Assembly: GCF_013409205.1 (NCBI RefSeq)
Contig: NZ_JACCAE010000001.1
Location: 2,790,001-2,854,000 of the forward strand
Source of the DNA: Janibacter cremeus
GTDB taxonomy: Bacteria; Actinomycetota; Actinomycetes; Actinomycetales; Dermatophilaceae
Reading direction: 5' to 3'
DNA: 64,000 nt
Position 1 is the stretch's first letter. Every line of letters starts with the position of its first letter. Both the position numbers and the translations under genes were made by a program. Below are positions 18,029-26,901 of the stretch, in pieces. A model generated the notes under the pieces. The model was not told the DNA's origin. It saw nothing but the letters and a program-made list of their open reading frames with translations, and did not search any database.

Positions 18029-19114
18029 GTGTCTGCAATCCTGCCGAGTCGCATTCCTGCGTGGGCGGAGCGGCGGTGGTTGCCGCGGTCGCTGCCAAGA
18101 GTCGAGGGGACGCCGCTGCTGCTGGCGGTCCTGACCACCGTCCTCGCGATCGCCGTCGCCCACCAGGTCTGGGCCGCCACGATCCCGCTCGTGACGCTCG
18201 TGCCCGTGTGCCTCCTGGCGACCACGTTGTGCACCCTGCAGCAGGTGCGGATGGTCTTCGGGGTTGTCCTCGCCTGTGTCGCATGGTCCTTCATCTTCTC
18301 CGGCGGCGGGATGGGAGGCGCCCTCCCGCTGATGGTCTCCCTCGCACTGATGTACGCGGTCGCCACCTCGCGCTCGCACCACGGTGCGGCCACCTTCGAG
18401 GGTGACCGCATGCTCTCGGACCTGCGCTCCCGCCTGCGTGCGATGGGTGACATCCCACGGCTGCCGTCCGGGTGGCACGCGGAGCGGTCCTTCGCGACCG
18501 CGCACGGAGACGCCTTCGCCGGCGACTTCAACATCACCTCGAGCAGTCGGTGCGGCCGTCAGCTCGAGATGGTCCTCGCTGACGTCAGCGGCAAGGGACA
18601 GGCGGCCGGGACCCGCGCGCTCGTCCTCGCCGGCGCCCTCGGCGGCGTCATCGGCTCGGCCACCCCGCACCGGGTGCTGCCGATGGCCAACGAGTTCCTC
18701 GAGCGCGACATGTGGGACGAGGGTTTCGCCACCGCCGTGCACGTCTGCCTCGACCTGGAGACAGGAGAGGCCTCGGTCGCCTCGGCCGGCCACCCGCCGG
18801 CGATGCGCTACGACGCCGGCTCCGGGCGCTGGGTCCCGCTCGAGGGCAATCGCGGCCCGGCGCTCGGGCTCATCCCTGAGGCCGAGTACCCCCAGGCACA
18901 CACCGTCCTCAACCGCGGCGACGCCCTGCTGGTGTACACCGACGGCATCATCGAGTCACGTGGCCGTGACCTCGACGACGGCATCGACTGGATGCTGGGC
19001 GCCGCCCAGGCCCGGCTCACCCGGGGCTACCCCGGGCTGGCCAAGGCCCTCGTCGACGGTGGACGTGCGGGAGCCGACGATGACCGTGCCGCCGTGATCA
19101 TCTGGCGCGACTGA
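18029..19114 (+). CDS. Membrane-anchored PP2C/SpoIIE-type serine phosphatase
   Basis: 361 aa: three to four N-terminal TM helices (about residues 28-112) followed by a SpoIIE/RsbU-like phosphatase domain (about 150-361). Metal-binding motifs are visible: GDAFAGDFNI, VLADVSGKGQAAGTRA, the SAGHPPAMRY segment, LLVYTDGIIESRG and DDDRAAVIIW. Such enzymes act on anti-anti-sigma factors or similar phosphoproteins. No sensory PAS or GAF domain is present, and no sigma-factor partner gene lies nearby, so the target is unknown. GTG start at 18029 is preceded by GGGGGAG. Confidence 0.92.
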   Translation: MSAILPSRIPAWAERRWLPRSLPRVEGTPLLLAVLTTVLAIAVAHQVWAATIPLVTLVPVCLLATTLCTLQQVRMVFGVVLACVAWSFIFSGGGMGGALPLMVSLALMYAVATSRSHHGAATFEGDRMLSDLRSRLRAMGDIPRLPSGWHAERSFATAHGDAFAGDFNITSSSRCGRQLEMVLADVSGKGQAAGTRALVLAGALGGVIGSATPHRVLPMANEFLERDMWDEGFATAVHVCLDLETGEASVASAGHPPAMRYDAGSGRWVPLEGNRGPALGLIPEAEYPQAHTVLNRGDALLVYTDGIIESRGRDLDDGIDWMLGAAQARLTRGYPGLAKALVDGGRAGADDDRAAVIIWRD

Positions 19115-19149
19115 CGGTCACTGCCTGCGGCGGGATAGCCTGTGCGGCC

Positions 19150-19869
19150 GTGAGCACCTGCGAGCCCGACCCCCACAAGGCACCCCTGACGGACACCCCG
19201 CTGACGCAGGAGGGGCGCCACCGTGCCACCGTGCGCACGTTCACCCCCCGCTGGCGGATGTCCCAGCAGATCCAGGATCGGATGGACACGCTCCTGCCGC
19301 GCTTCGCGGTCCCGACGACGCCGCTCGACTCCGCCGAGGTCTTCGGTCGGGACGTGCCGGTCGTCCTCGAGATCGGTTCCGGGTACGGGGAGTCTGCGAT
19401 CGCCTACGCACGCGAGCGGCCCGACCACGGGATCGTCGCCGCCGAGGTGCACGTACCCGGAGTCGCGCGGCTGATGGTCCGCGCCGAGGAGGAAGGTCTG
19501 GACAACGTCCGCGTGCACCGGGGGGATGCCATCGAGTACCTCGTGCAGTGCGTCGGCGCGGACCAGCTCGAGGCGGTGCACCTGTTCTTTCCGGACCCGT
19601 GGCCGAAGGCACGTCATGCCAAGCGGCGCTTCATCCAGCAGGACACCCTGGACATGCTGCTGCACCGACTGCGCCCCGGCGGCCACCTGCTCATCGCCAC
19701 CGACCACGCCGCCTACGCCGACCACGTGCGCGGTCAGCTCGAGGAGCACGGCGATGTCGTGGTGGTCGAGGGGGAGCGCCCGACCTGGCGACCCAGTGCC
19801 GGGTTCGAGGAGAAGGGCAGGGGTGCCGGCCGGTCGATCCACGAATTCCGAGTCACCGGTCAGGACTGA
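19150..19869 (+). CDS. trmB: tRNA (guanine-N7-)-methyltransferase
   Basis: SAM-dependent enzyme that makes m7G46 in tRNA. 239 aa. SAM-binding motif LEIGSGYGESAIAYA, the motif VAAEVHVPGV, the RGDAIEY acidic loop, and the family-defining HLFFPDPWPKARHAKRRFIQ (core FPDPWPK) are present, with C-terminal TWRPSAGFEEKGRGAGRSI-like tail residues including TxFExK in variant form. GTG start at 19150. It follows the phosphatase gene by 35 bp and could share its transcript. Confidence 0.94.
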   Translation: MSTCEPDPHKAPLTDTPLTQEGRHRATVRTFTPRWRMSQQIQDRMDTLLPRFAVPTTPLDSAEVFGRDVPVVLEIGSGYGESAIAYARERPDHGIVAAEVHVPGVARLMVRAEEEGLDNVRVHRGDAIEYLVQCVGADQLEAVHLFFPDPWPKARHAKRRFIQQDTLDMLLHRLRPGGHLLIATDHAAYADHVRGQLEEHGDVVVVEGERPTWRPSAGFEEKGRGAGRSIHEFRVTGQD

Positions 19870-20036
19870 CCCGGCCCACCTGACACCGTCGTGCGGCACC
19901 GGGTCGTCCCTCATACCGACCGATTCACGCTCATTGGGGGACGCGGGGACGACTGGGTCGTGTGAGTCTGGATCGCCACGCACTCGGCCAACGCCAACGC
20001 ACGGCGACCCATCCGGCTCCCACGAAGGCGATACCC

Positions 20037-21500
20037 ATGTCACTGCTCTACGTCGCCTCTCTTGGCAGCGGGTTGCTGTTGCTGGACCTGGGGCTGCGGC
20101 TCCTCGCGTTGATATACGTACCGCCCAACCGACGCCCCACGGCGGCCATGGCCTGGCTCCTGGCGATCTTCTTCATCCCGGTGCTCGGGGGGTTGCTGTT
20201 CCTGCTCATCGGGAATCCCAAGTTGCCGCGTCATCGGCTGCACAAGCAGGAGGAGATGGACGACGTCATCGCCGAGCACGCCGCGCAGTCGCCCGAGCCG
20301 GACACCTCGCAGTGGCCGGAGTGGGTGGCCGGGGTGGTCCGGATGAACGAAGAGCACACCGCCATGCCCCTGCTGGCCGACAACCGGGGCTCACTCATCG
20401 GGGACTACGCCGAATCCTTGGACGCGATGGCCCAGGAGATCGCGGGTGCGCGAACCTACGTGCACGTCGAGTTCTACATCTTGTCGCTCGACGAGAGCAC
20501 CTCCCCGTTCTTCGACGCGCTCGAAGCAGCCGTGGAGCGTGGTGTGACCGTTCGTGTGCTGTTGGACCACTGGGCCTCTTCGCACTGTCGCGACTACAAG
20601 GCGACGATCGCCCGTCTCGACGCCATGGGTGCGCAATGGCATCTCATGCTGCCCGTGCAGCCGCTCAAGGGCCGCTACCAGCGACTGGACCTGCGCAACC
20701 ATCGCAAGTTGCTCGTGGTCGACGGACGCACTGCCTTCATCGGCTCCCAGAACCTCATCGACCGCACCTACAACAAGAAGGGGAACATCTCGCGCGGACT
20801 GAAGTGGCAGGACCTCATGACCCGGATCGAGGGCCCGGTCGTCGCGTCGGTCGATCTCGTGTTCGCGACCGACTGGTACATGGAGTCGGGCGAGCGCCTG
20901 CCCGCCACGGACCCGCCGTCGGTGACCGCCACGACCCCGGCGGGCGAGCTCCTCGAGTGCCAGCTGGTGCCCAGTGGCCCCGGATACCCCGTGGAGAACA
21001 ACCTCCAGCTCTTCCTGAGCCTGCTCTACGCCGCCCGGGAGCGGGTGGCGGTCACGAGCCCGTACTTCGTCCCGGAGGAGTCCATGCTGCGCGGGATCAT
21101 GGCCGCCATCGCACGCGGAGTCACCGTGGAGCTGTTCGTGTCCGAGATCGGGGACCAGGCCCTGGTCTGGCACGCGCAACGCTCGTACTACGCGTCGCTG
21201 CTCGACGCCGGCATGCGCATCTACCAGTACCCGGCGCCGTACATTCTGCACGCCAAGCACTTCAGCATCGATGACGACGTCGCGGTGATCGGGTCGAGCA
21301 ACATGGACATGCGCTCGTTCGGCCTGAACTGCGAGGTTTCCCTCATGGTCAGGTCGCGGCACTACGTGGAGCAGATGCGACGGGTCGAGGACGAGTACCG
21401 CAGCATCAGCACCGAGCTGACCGCGCAGCAGTGGGCGATGGAACCGACCAGACGCACTGTGGTGGACGGCCTGGCCCGTCTGACCTCCGCGTTGCAGTGA
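20037..21500 (+). CDS. cls: Cardiolipin synthase (phospholipase D family)
   Basis: Makes cardiolipin in the membrane. 487 aa: two N-terminal TM helices (about 4-28 and 38-58, with the PPNRRPTAAMAWLLAIFFIP motif between them, core RRPTAAMAWLL), then two PLD domains. Both HKD motifs are intact: H222-x-K224-x4-D229 and H405-x-K407-x4-D412, each followed by IGSxN. ATG at 20037 is preceded by GAAGG. It is isolated between trmB and the LuxR-family regulator on the same strand; with the following stress-type genes it suggests an envelope-related neighbourhood. Confidence 0.95.
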   Translation: MSLLYVASLGSGLLLLDLGLRLLALIYVPPNRRPTAAMAWLLAIFFIPVLGGLLFLLIGNPKLPRHRLHKQEEMDDVIAEHAAQSPEPDTSQWPEWVAGVVRMNEEHTAMPLLADNRGSLIGDYAESLDAMAQEIAGARTYVHVEFYILSLDESTSPFFDALEAAVERGVTVRVLLDHWASSHCRDYKATIARLDAMGAQWHLMLPVQPLKGRYQRLDLRNHRKLLVVDGRTAFIGSQNLIDRTYNKKGNISRGLKWQDLMTRIEGPVVASVDLVFATDWYMESGERLPATDPPSVTATTPAGELLECQLVPSGPGYPVENNLQLFLSLLYAARERVAVTSPYFVPEESMLRGIMAAIARGVTVELFVSEIGDQALVWHAQRSYYASLLDAGMRIYQYPAPYILHAKHFSIDDDVAVIGSSNMDMRSFGLNCEVSLMVRSRHYVEQMRRVEDEYRSISTELTAQQWAMEPTRRTVVDGLARLTSALQ

Positions 21501-21612
21501 CCCTGCATGGACGAGCGACTGGTCAGCCGCGTCGTCCTGCTATACCCCGAACCACGGCCGTGATGGTAGGAAGGGCAGGACACGGTTGTCGGTCGGGGGG
21601 GGGAAGAACGCC

Positions 21613-23850
21613 ATGACGAAGTCCCACGGGGTCTCGCCCCTACTAGCGGTGAGTCCGGCGTCCGTCTCTCTGGAAGGCAAGGTCATCGTGAACCGGCCGA
21701 GCCGGGGGACGGTGACCAGGCGTCCGCTCATCGAAGCGGCGCAGCGAAGCAGTGGGCGCGTCGTCACGGTGACTGCGCCAGCGGGGTACGGGAAGTCCAC
21801 CATGGCTGCCGAGTGGGCCCACCTGGAGAACCGTCGTGTCGCGTGGGCATCACTCGACCGATTCGATGACGAGGCCGGTGCGCTGCTGACGGTCCTGGCG
21901 ATGGCCTGCAGGTCCATCACCCCACGGGCAGCGGACATCGTGCCGAAGATGCGGGGGACCGAGGTCGCCGTTCTCGGCGGGGCCGCGCCCCTGCTCGCGG
22001 CCGTGATACGCGAAGCCCCGGAACCTTTCGTGTTGTTCATCGACGACCTGCACGCCGTGGGCTCGGATGAGTGCCAGGACGCTCTGGAGGTCGCCCTCGC
22101 CGACGTACCCGAGGGCTCACAGCTCGTCCTGACGAGTCGGTACGAGCAGACCTTTGTCACGCGGCGCCGGCTGCGTGCGGACATGCTCGAGATCGGTGCC
22201 GACGACCTTCGACTCGATGCCGACGGTGCTCGGCAGATCTTCAGCGACAGCGGGGTCGTCGTGTCCGACGAAGACGTCACCGCAGCGGTTGCTCGCTCCG
22301 AAGGGTGGCCGGCCGGACTCTTCCTCTACGCATTGACCGTCCGCGCCGGAGGAGATGCGCAGTCGCTCTTCGGCGATGAGCGCGCCATCTCCGACTACCT
22401 CCACCTCGAGGCTTTCGCCCGCCTACCGGAAGATCTGAAGAGCTTCTTGCGGCGCACCGCAATTCTTGAGGAGTTGTCCGCTCCCTTGTGCGACGCGGTG
22501 GTGGGGATCTCCAACTCGTCCGCACACCTGCGACGTGTCGAGGAGCTCAACCTCTTCCTCGTTCCCCTTGACCGCCGCCGACTCCGGTTTCGCTACCACT
22601 CATTGTTCCGTGACTTCCTGGTCGCACAACTCAACCGTGATGAGGGCGAGATCGTCGGCGAGTTGCACGTGCGGGCCGCCACGTGGTTCGAAGAGCACGG
22701 TCGCCCCCAAGCGGCTGTTGATCACCTACTAGCGGCCGGGGAGCCGACCCGTGCGGCGAGACTCATCGCGGCCACGGCGGTGCCTGCCTATGCGCGGGGG
22801 GACTTCGCGGTGATCATCGGGTGGCTCTCACGAATCGAGGACGCGGTGATCCAGGCGTCGCCGGATCTGCTCGTTGTCGCGACGTGGACCGCGCTCCTGC
22901 AGGGGAAGTCGCCGAGCTCGGAACGGTGGGCTGCCGTGCTCGAGGACATCGACGAGGACACGCTGCCCGAGCGGCGCCGAGCCGAGTTCGCGTCGACCCG
23001 TGCGCTGGTGCGTGCCGTGATGTGCCTGCACGGTCCCCGTATGGCGTACGAAGACGCGGCGCTCGCTGCGGCGTACGAGCCGGAGTGGAGTCCATGGCGG
23101 GCCACCGCCCTGTACGCACTCGGGTCGACGGCCCTGCTCGTCGGCGACAGGGACGCGGCGGCAGACGCGTTCTCCCGGTCGTCGGCGTGCGCGCTCGAGG
23201 TCGGATCGTCGACGTCTGTCATGTTGAGCGAAGCCGAGCTGGCGCTCTTGGCCATGGAGGACGGGGGGTGGTCGCAGGCGGAGGCACGAGTGGACGCGGC
23301 CGTCCGGATGATCGAGGAGCACCACCTGGAGGGCTATGCCCTGTCGGCCTTCGTCTACGCGGTCGCTGCCCGGGTCGCACAGCACCGGGAGGACACGTCG
23401 ACGGCGCAGGGTCATCTGTCCCGAGCGATGCGCGCCCGTGTCGACTGCACTCATGTGCTGCCCTTCCTGGCGATCCGCGTCCATCTGCAGCTCGCCAAGG
23501 CCTTCGTCAACGACGGCAACCGCACGGCTGCGGTGCACGTCCTCCGCGAGATCGACGAGATCCTCGTCAGACGCCCCGCGATGGGAGCCCTCGTCGAGGA
23601 CATCGACCGATTCCGCAGAACGCTCGTGGACACGGTGGAGCGGGTGGCGACTGTCCCCCTCACCCCGGCGGAGCTGAGGCTGCTGCCCTACCTGCAGACG
23701 CATCTGACGCTCGCCGGCATCGGCCAACGCCTCTTCATCTCGCGCAACACCGTGAGCTCGGAGGTGGGATCCATCTACCGAAAGCTGGGCGTCACCACCC
23801 GGGGTGCCGCGGTCGACCGTGCCCTCGAAATCGGCCTGCTCGGACACTGA
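21613..23850 (+). CDS. Large ATP-binding LuxR regulator (MalT/LAL-type)
   Basis: 745-aa signal-transduction ATPase with a C-terminal LuxR helix-turn-helix. Walker A APAGYGKST is at residues 55-63 and Walker B-like FVLFIDDLHAV follows about 80 residues later. The middle (about 330-660) is helical and TPR-like, the usual inducer-binding part. The HTH occupies about the last 65 residues: LTPAELRLLPYL, then GIGQRLFISRNTVSSEV and IYRKLGV. ATG at 21613 is preceded by a G-rich Shine-Dalgarno stretch; a TTG at 21586 is possible. Ligand and targets are unknown; adjacent small membrane-protein genes are the obvious candidates. Confidence 0.93.
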   Translation: MTKSHGVSPLLAVSPASVSLEGKVIVNRPSRGTVTRRPLIEAAQRSSGRVVTVTAPAGYGKSTMAAEWAHLENRRVAWASLDRFDDEAGALLTVLAMACRSITPRAADIVPKMRGTEVAVLGGAAPLLAAVIREAPEPFVLFIDDLHAVGSDECQDALEVALADVPEGSQLVLTSRYEQTFVTRRRLRADMLEIGADDLRLDADGARQIFSDSGVVVSDEDVTAAVARSEGWPAGLFLYALTVRAGGDAQSLFGDERAISDYLHLEAFARLPEDLKSFLRRTAILEELSAPLCDAVVGISNSSAHLRRVEELNLFLVPLDRRRLRFRYHSLFRDFLVAQLNRDEGEIVGELHVRAATWFEEHGRPQAAVDHLLAAGEPTRAARLIAATAVPAYARGDFAVIIGWLSRIEDAVIQASPDLLVVATWTALLQGKSPSSERWAAVLEDIDEDTLPERRRAEFASTRALVRAVMCLHGPRMAYEDAALAAAYEPEWSPWRATALYALGSTALLVGDRDAAADAFSRSSACALEVGSSTSVMLSEAELALLAMEDGGWSQAEARVDAAVRMIEEHHLEGYALSAFVYAVAARVAQHREDTSTAQGHLSRAMRARVDCTHVLPFLAIRVHLQLAKAFVNDGNRTAAVHVLREIDEILVRRPAMGALVEDIDRFRRTLVDTVERVATVPLTPAELRLLPYLQTHLTLAGIGQRLFISRNTVSSEVGSIYRKLGVTTRGAAVDRALEIGLLGH

Positions 23851-23856
23851 CGTAGG

Positions 23857-24171
23857 TCAGCTCAACCCCGGGAGCTGGAGCAGGTCCACGTCCTCGCCCA
23901 AGGCCAGGGCCACCTTCGGTGCGGCCGCCACGACCCTGGGGCGACCCACGACCGGCAGCAGTGCGTCGAGGACGCCGAGGATCTCTGCCTCGGTCGCCCC
24001 CGCACCCACAGCCGTATCGATCTCGACCCGGATCGAGGGGACCCCGGCCAGGACTGCGACGAGAGCGCCCAAGCGTACGAGCGAACGTGTCTTGGGATCG
24101 ATCGCCCCGAGCGGAGTCAGCTCGTCGTGGTTGTCGAGGGCGAGGTGTCGAAGTTGCTCTGCGTGGTCCAT
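23857..24171 (-). CDS. Carboxymuconolactone decarboxylase/AhpD-like protein
   Basis: Small all-alpha protein of 104 aa with the CMD fold: LDPKTRSLVRLGALVAVL-like helix (here IDPKTRSLVRLGAL), then GAGATEAEILGVLDALLPVVGRPRVVAAAP. The CxxC motif of peroxidase-active AhpD proteins is absent, so antioxidant activity is not supported. ATG at 24171 is preceded by AGGAG at 10-nt spacing; a GTG at 24201 would add ten residues of poor quality. It converges on the LuxR-family gene with only 6 bp between stops. Confidence 0.85.
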   Translation of the reverse strand: MDHAEQLRHLALDNHDELTPLGAIDPKTRSLVRLGALVAVLAGVPSIRVEIDTAVGAGATEAEILGVLDALLPVVGRPRVVAAAPKVALALGEDVDLLQLPGLS

Positions 24172-24250
24172 GGGCCCTCTGCTCCTTCGGTGGCTGGCCA
24201 CCAGTCAACGCCGTGCCGTGCCTGCGCGCATCATGCAGGTGGGATGAGTG

Positions 24251-25432
24251 TCAGGCGGGTTCGGGCTCGGGCTCGGGGTCTGGCTCGTCGGGTGCGAGCG
24301 GGTGGTCGAGCTCCGGCTCGAGCTGGCCGCTGACGAGTGGTAGGAGCCATCGGCTCGCGGGGTCCGCCTCGACGACCACCGCTCGGAGCAGCAAGCTCAT
24401 CGGCACCGCGAGGATGGCCCCGAGCGGTCCGAGGATGAAGGTCCAGAAGACAAGGGAGAGGAAGGTCAACGTCGTCGACAGGCCGACTGAGTTGCCGATG
24501 TACCGCGGTTGGATGATCGACTGGATGACGAAGTTGATCACGCTGTAGACGATGATGACCGCGATCATCAGGCTCGGTCCTCCGTCAAGCAGTGCGATGA
24601 GCGCCGGGGGGACCACCCCGATGACGAAACCGATGTTGGGGATGAAGTTGGTGACGAACGCGAGTACACCCCACACGAAGGCGCCGGGCACCCCCATGAT
24701 CCACAGGGCGCCGGTGTCGATCACTGCGACGATGAGCCCGAAGACGGCCGACACGCTCAGGTAGGCCCGCGTCCCCCGAGCGAAGGAGGACATCGCCTCG
24801 ACGGCATTGGGCCGAAAACGCGCGGCGTGTGTCATGAGCCGTTCGGTCTGCGCGCCGTCGAAGGCGAGGAAGAGCAGCAGAACCACGATGAAGAAGAAGT
24901 TGGACAGCACGCCCAGCAGCGCGCCGAGTACCGAGGCCGCAGCCGATGCCACGCGTGCGGTGTTCACGGAGTCCTTCATCGTCTCCAACTGGCTCTGCGA
25001 GATCCCCCACGAGTGGAGGGTGGTTCCGATGATTGCCAGTTCCTCGTTGAGTTGAGTTTGGTATTGCGGCAACAGTTGCGCCATGCGAGCGAATGAGACC
25101 AGGAGCATCAGCCCGAGGACGATGAGCAGGAGGTAGACGCCGACGAGGACGCTCACTGATGCCAACCATCCCGGCACGTGCCGGGACAGGCGTTTGCGCA
25201 GTGGGTGAAAGACGATCGTCAACGCGAGCGCGAGCATCAACGGTCCGACGATGTCGCTGGCGGCCTTGATCGTCACAGCGAGGAATGCGATCGCCGCGGC
25301 GCCGAGCAGGAGCCTCAGCGTCCTCGTGCTGGTCACGTCCTGGAGCACCCCCGAGGGTGTGCTGTCGAGTGCTCGACTCTCCGATGCGGCGACCTGCGGG
25401 ACCACTGCTGCTGACGCGCCATCGCTGTCCAT
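24251..25432 (-). CDS. AI-2E family transporter (PerM/YdiK-type permease)
   Basis: Polytopic membrane protein, 393 aa, with about eight TM helices. Family features: an N-terminal helix pair with GPLMLALALTIVFHPL, a long soluble helical insert (residues about 130-180, QYQTQLNEELAIIGTTL), the PGAFVWGVLAFVTNFIPNIG motif (core NFIPNIG), and the C-terminal FWTFILGPLGAILAVPMSLLLR. Members export or exchange small molecules or ions; AI-2 transport is a family name only. The C-terminus is an acidic Pro/Glu repeat (PEPEPEPA). ATG at 25432 chosen because the first TM follows after 40 residues. Divergent from the 25547 gene. Confidence 0.9.
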   Translation of the reverse strand: MDSDGASAAVVPQVAASESRALDSTPSGVLQDVTSTRTLRLLLGAAAIAFLAVTIKAASDIVGPLMLALALTIVFHPLRKRLSRHVPGWLASVSVLVGVYLLLIVLGLMLLVSFARMAQLLPQYQTQLNEELAIIGTTLHSWGISQSQLETMKDSVNTARVASAAASVLGALLGVLSNFFFIVVLLLFLAFDGAQTERLMTHAARFRPNAVEAMSSFARGTRAYLSVSAVFGLIVAVIDTGALWIMGVPGAFVWGVLAFVTNFIPNIGFVIGVVPPALIALLDGGPSLMIAVIIVYSVINFVIQSIIQPRYIGNSVGLSTTLTFLSLVFWTFILGPLGAILAVPMSLLLRAVVVEADPASRWLLPLVSGQLEPELDHPLAPDEPDPEPEPEPA

Positions 25433-25546
25433 CGACACAGCCCACCACGTGCGCTGCGGCTGCACGTCACCCACATAGCATGACTCCCGCAGTCGCGGTG
25501 GGGCGGAGAATGAGGATGACTCGATCACCGCGGCGGAAGGCACCTG

Positions 25547-26071
25547 ATGATCTGGACGCTGCTGTTGATGCTGGGTGTCCCGCTGTGGCTGTGCGTCATG
25601 GGGATCTCCGTCTTCATCTTGCGAAACCGCAAGTTGCGCAAGCGCGAGGGGGACATCCCGGCACGCATCTGTCTGCCCGGCCACCATCGCTGGATGCGCG
25701 GGCACGCCGTGTGGGTCTCCGACGTTCTCGCCTGGCGTGGGAGCCCAGCAGCGTGGCGCGACGAGCACTTCCACGTCGTCGCGACCCTCGTTCGGGCCGC
25801 TGCCGATGACGAGCGGAGGGCACTGCACTGGTTGGGCGACGACCCTGCGGTCGCCGACTTGGGTACTGCGGACGGGCGCTCGCTGCGCATCGCGACGCGG
25901 ACCGAGCATCGCCCAGCGCTCTGGGGGCCGTTCTGTGCATCCCGAGGAGCCGACGGTGTGTCTGGTCCCCATGAGAGTCCGACGCCGCGATCACCCATCT
26001 CGCATGATGCGGCCGGCGATTCGCAGTGCGACGCTCGATCCTCAGCCGCCCACGACACCAGGAGCGCTTGA
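25547..26071 (+). CDS. Small membrane protein, DUF2550-like
   Basis: 174 aa with one N-terminal TM helix (WTLLLMLGVPLWLCVMGISVF) followed by a basic stretch (RNRKLRKREG) and a small soluble domain of the kind seen in actinobacterial DUF2550 proteins (HHRWMRGHAVWVSDVLAWRG). The last 45 residues look disordered. Assignment to DUF2550 is by architecture and a short segment, so only moderate. Its stop overlaps the next ATG (TGATG at 26069-26073), which makes it part of the following operon. Confidence 0.65.
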   Translation: MIWTLLLMLGVPLWLCVMGISVFILRNRKLRKREGDIPARICLPGHHRWMRGHAVWVSDVLAWRGSPAAWRDEHFHVVATLVRAAADDERRALHWLGDDPAVADLGTADGRSLRIATRTEHRPALWGPFCASRGADGVSGPHESPTPRSPISHDAAGDSQCDARSSAAHDTRSA

Positions 26072-26508
26072 TGACGCACGGAACAGCCCTCGGGCCCCTC
26101 GACTTCTTTCTCATCGAATTTCCCGAGCACGCCACCACGAGCCCTGTGGCCACGGAGTTGGCCGCTGTGCTCGACCGCGGGCTCATTCGGTTGTTCGACG
26201 TGGCCGCCGTGCGCAAGGACGACACCGGACGAGCGACACGGGTGGGCGTCAGCGACGCGGCCCCGGGGCTCGACGGTTTCGAGGCCTTCGCGGGCGCCGA
26301 GAGTGGTCTCTTCGACTCCTCGGACCTGGACCAGGCAGGCGAGGCCCTCGAGCCCGGGATGACCGGATTGCTCATCGCCATCGAGAACACGTGGGCCAGC
26401 GGGTTCGTGGCCGCCGTCGATGCCGCGGGTGGACGGGTGGCGGCGAGCGAGCGCATCCCGGCCCAGCTACTCCTGGATGCCTTGGACGCCGCTGAGTCCG
26501 AGCACTGA
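26071..26508 (+). CDS. DUF6325/DUF1269-like protein
   Basis: 145-aa soluble protein. Seen: GPLDFFLIEFPE at the N-terminus, then ELAAVLDRGLIRLFDVAAVRKDD and a PGMTGLLIAIENTWASGFVAAV segment (core LLIAIENTWA), a pattern of the actinobacterial DUF6325 family, related to DUF1269 membrane-associated proteins. Biochemical role unknown. ATG at 26071 has AGGAG at 7-nt spacing and overlaps the preceding stop. It commonly travels with SHOCT-domain genes, as here. Confidence 0.8.
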   Translation: MTHGTALGPLDFFLIEFPEHATTSPVATELAAVLDRGLIRLFDVAAVRKDDTGRATRVGVSDAAPGLDGFEAFAGAESGLFDSSDLDQAGEALEPGMTGLLIAIENTWASGFVAAVDAAGGRVAASERIPAQLLLDALDAAESEH

Positions 26509-26550
26509 CAGCCTCACCGATCAACGCCATCACCAACCCAGGAGGACACC

Positions 26551-26871
26551 ATGCCGGGACTACTTCGAGGCGTTGCACGCACGGCGGTCATCGCCGGTAC
26601 CGCGTCGGCCGCGAGTGGACGCGTGCAACGACGACAGGCGGCACGCTTCGCCGCCCAGGACGCACAGGCCTCCCCTCCGGCGGCCGAGCCACGGGTATAC
26701 GCCCCAGCCGCCGCCCCTCCACCAGTGAGTCCACCTGCGCCGGTAGCGGAGGCAGGGGGGAGTGGAGACGCGATCATCGACCGGCTCACTGAGCTGGCCA
26801 ATCTGAAGGCTCAGGGGATTCTCACCGACGAGGAGTTCGCCGCGCAGAAGGCGCGGATCCTTGCCTCGTGA
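26551..26871 (+). CDS. SHOCT domain-containing protein
   Basis: 106 aa. The N-terminus has a short hydrophobic stretch (RTAVIAGTASAASG), the middle is a Pro/Ala linker, and the C-terminus is a clear SHOCT domain (about residues 74-105: DRLTELANLKAQGILTDEEF followed by AAQKARIL). SHOCT domains mediate oligomerisation, often at the membrane. Perfect AGGAGG precedes the ATG. Third gene in a stress-type cluster. Confidence 0.92.
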   Translation: MPGLLRGVARTAVIAGTASAASGRVQRRQAARFAAQDAQASPPAAEPRVYAPAAAPPPVSPPAPVAEAGGSGDAIIDRLTELANLKAQGILTDEEFAAQKARILAS

Positions 26872-26901
26872 GGAGTCGGCCAGAGAGGAGGGGCAGCGGC
26901 C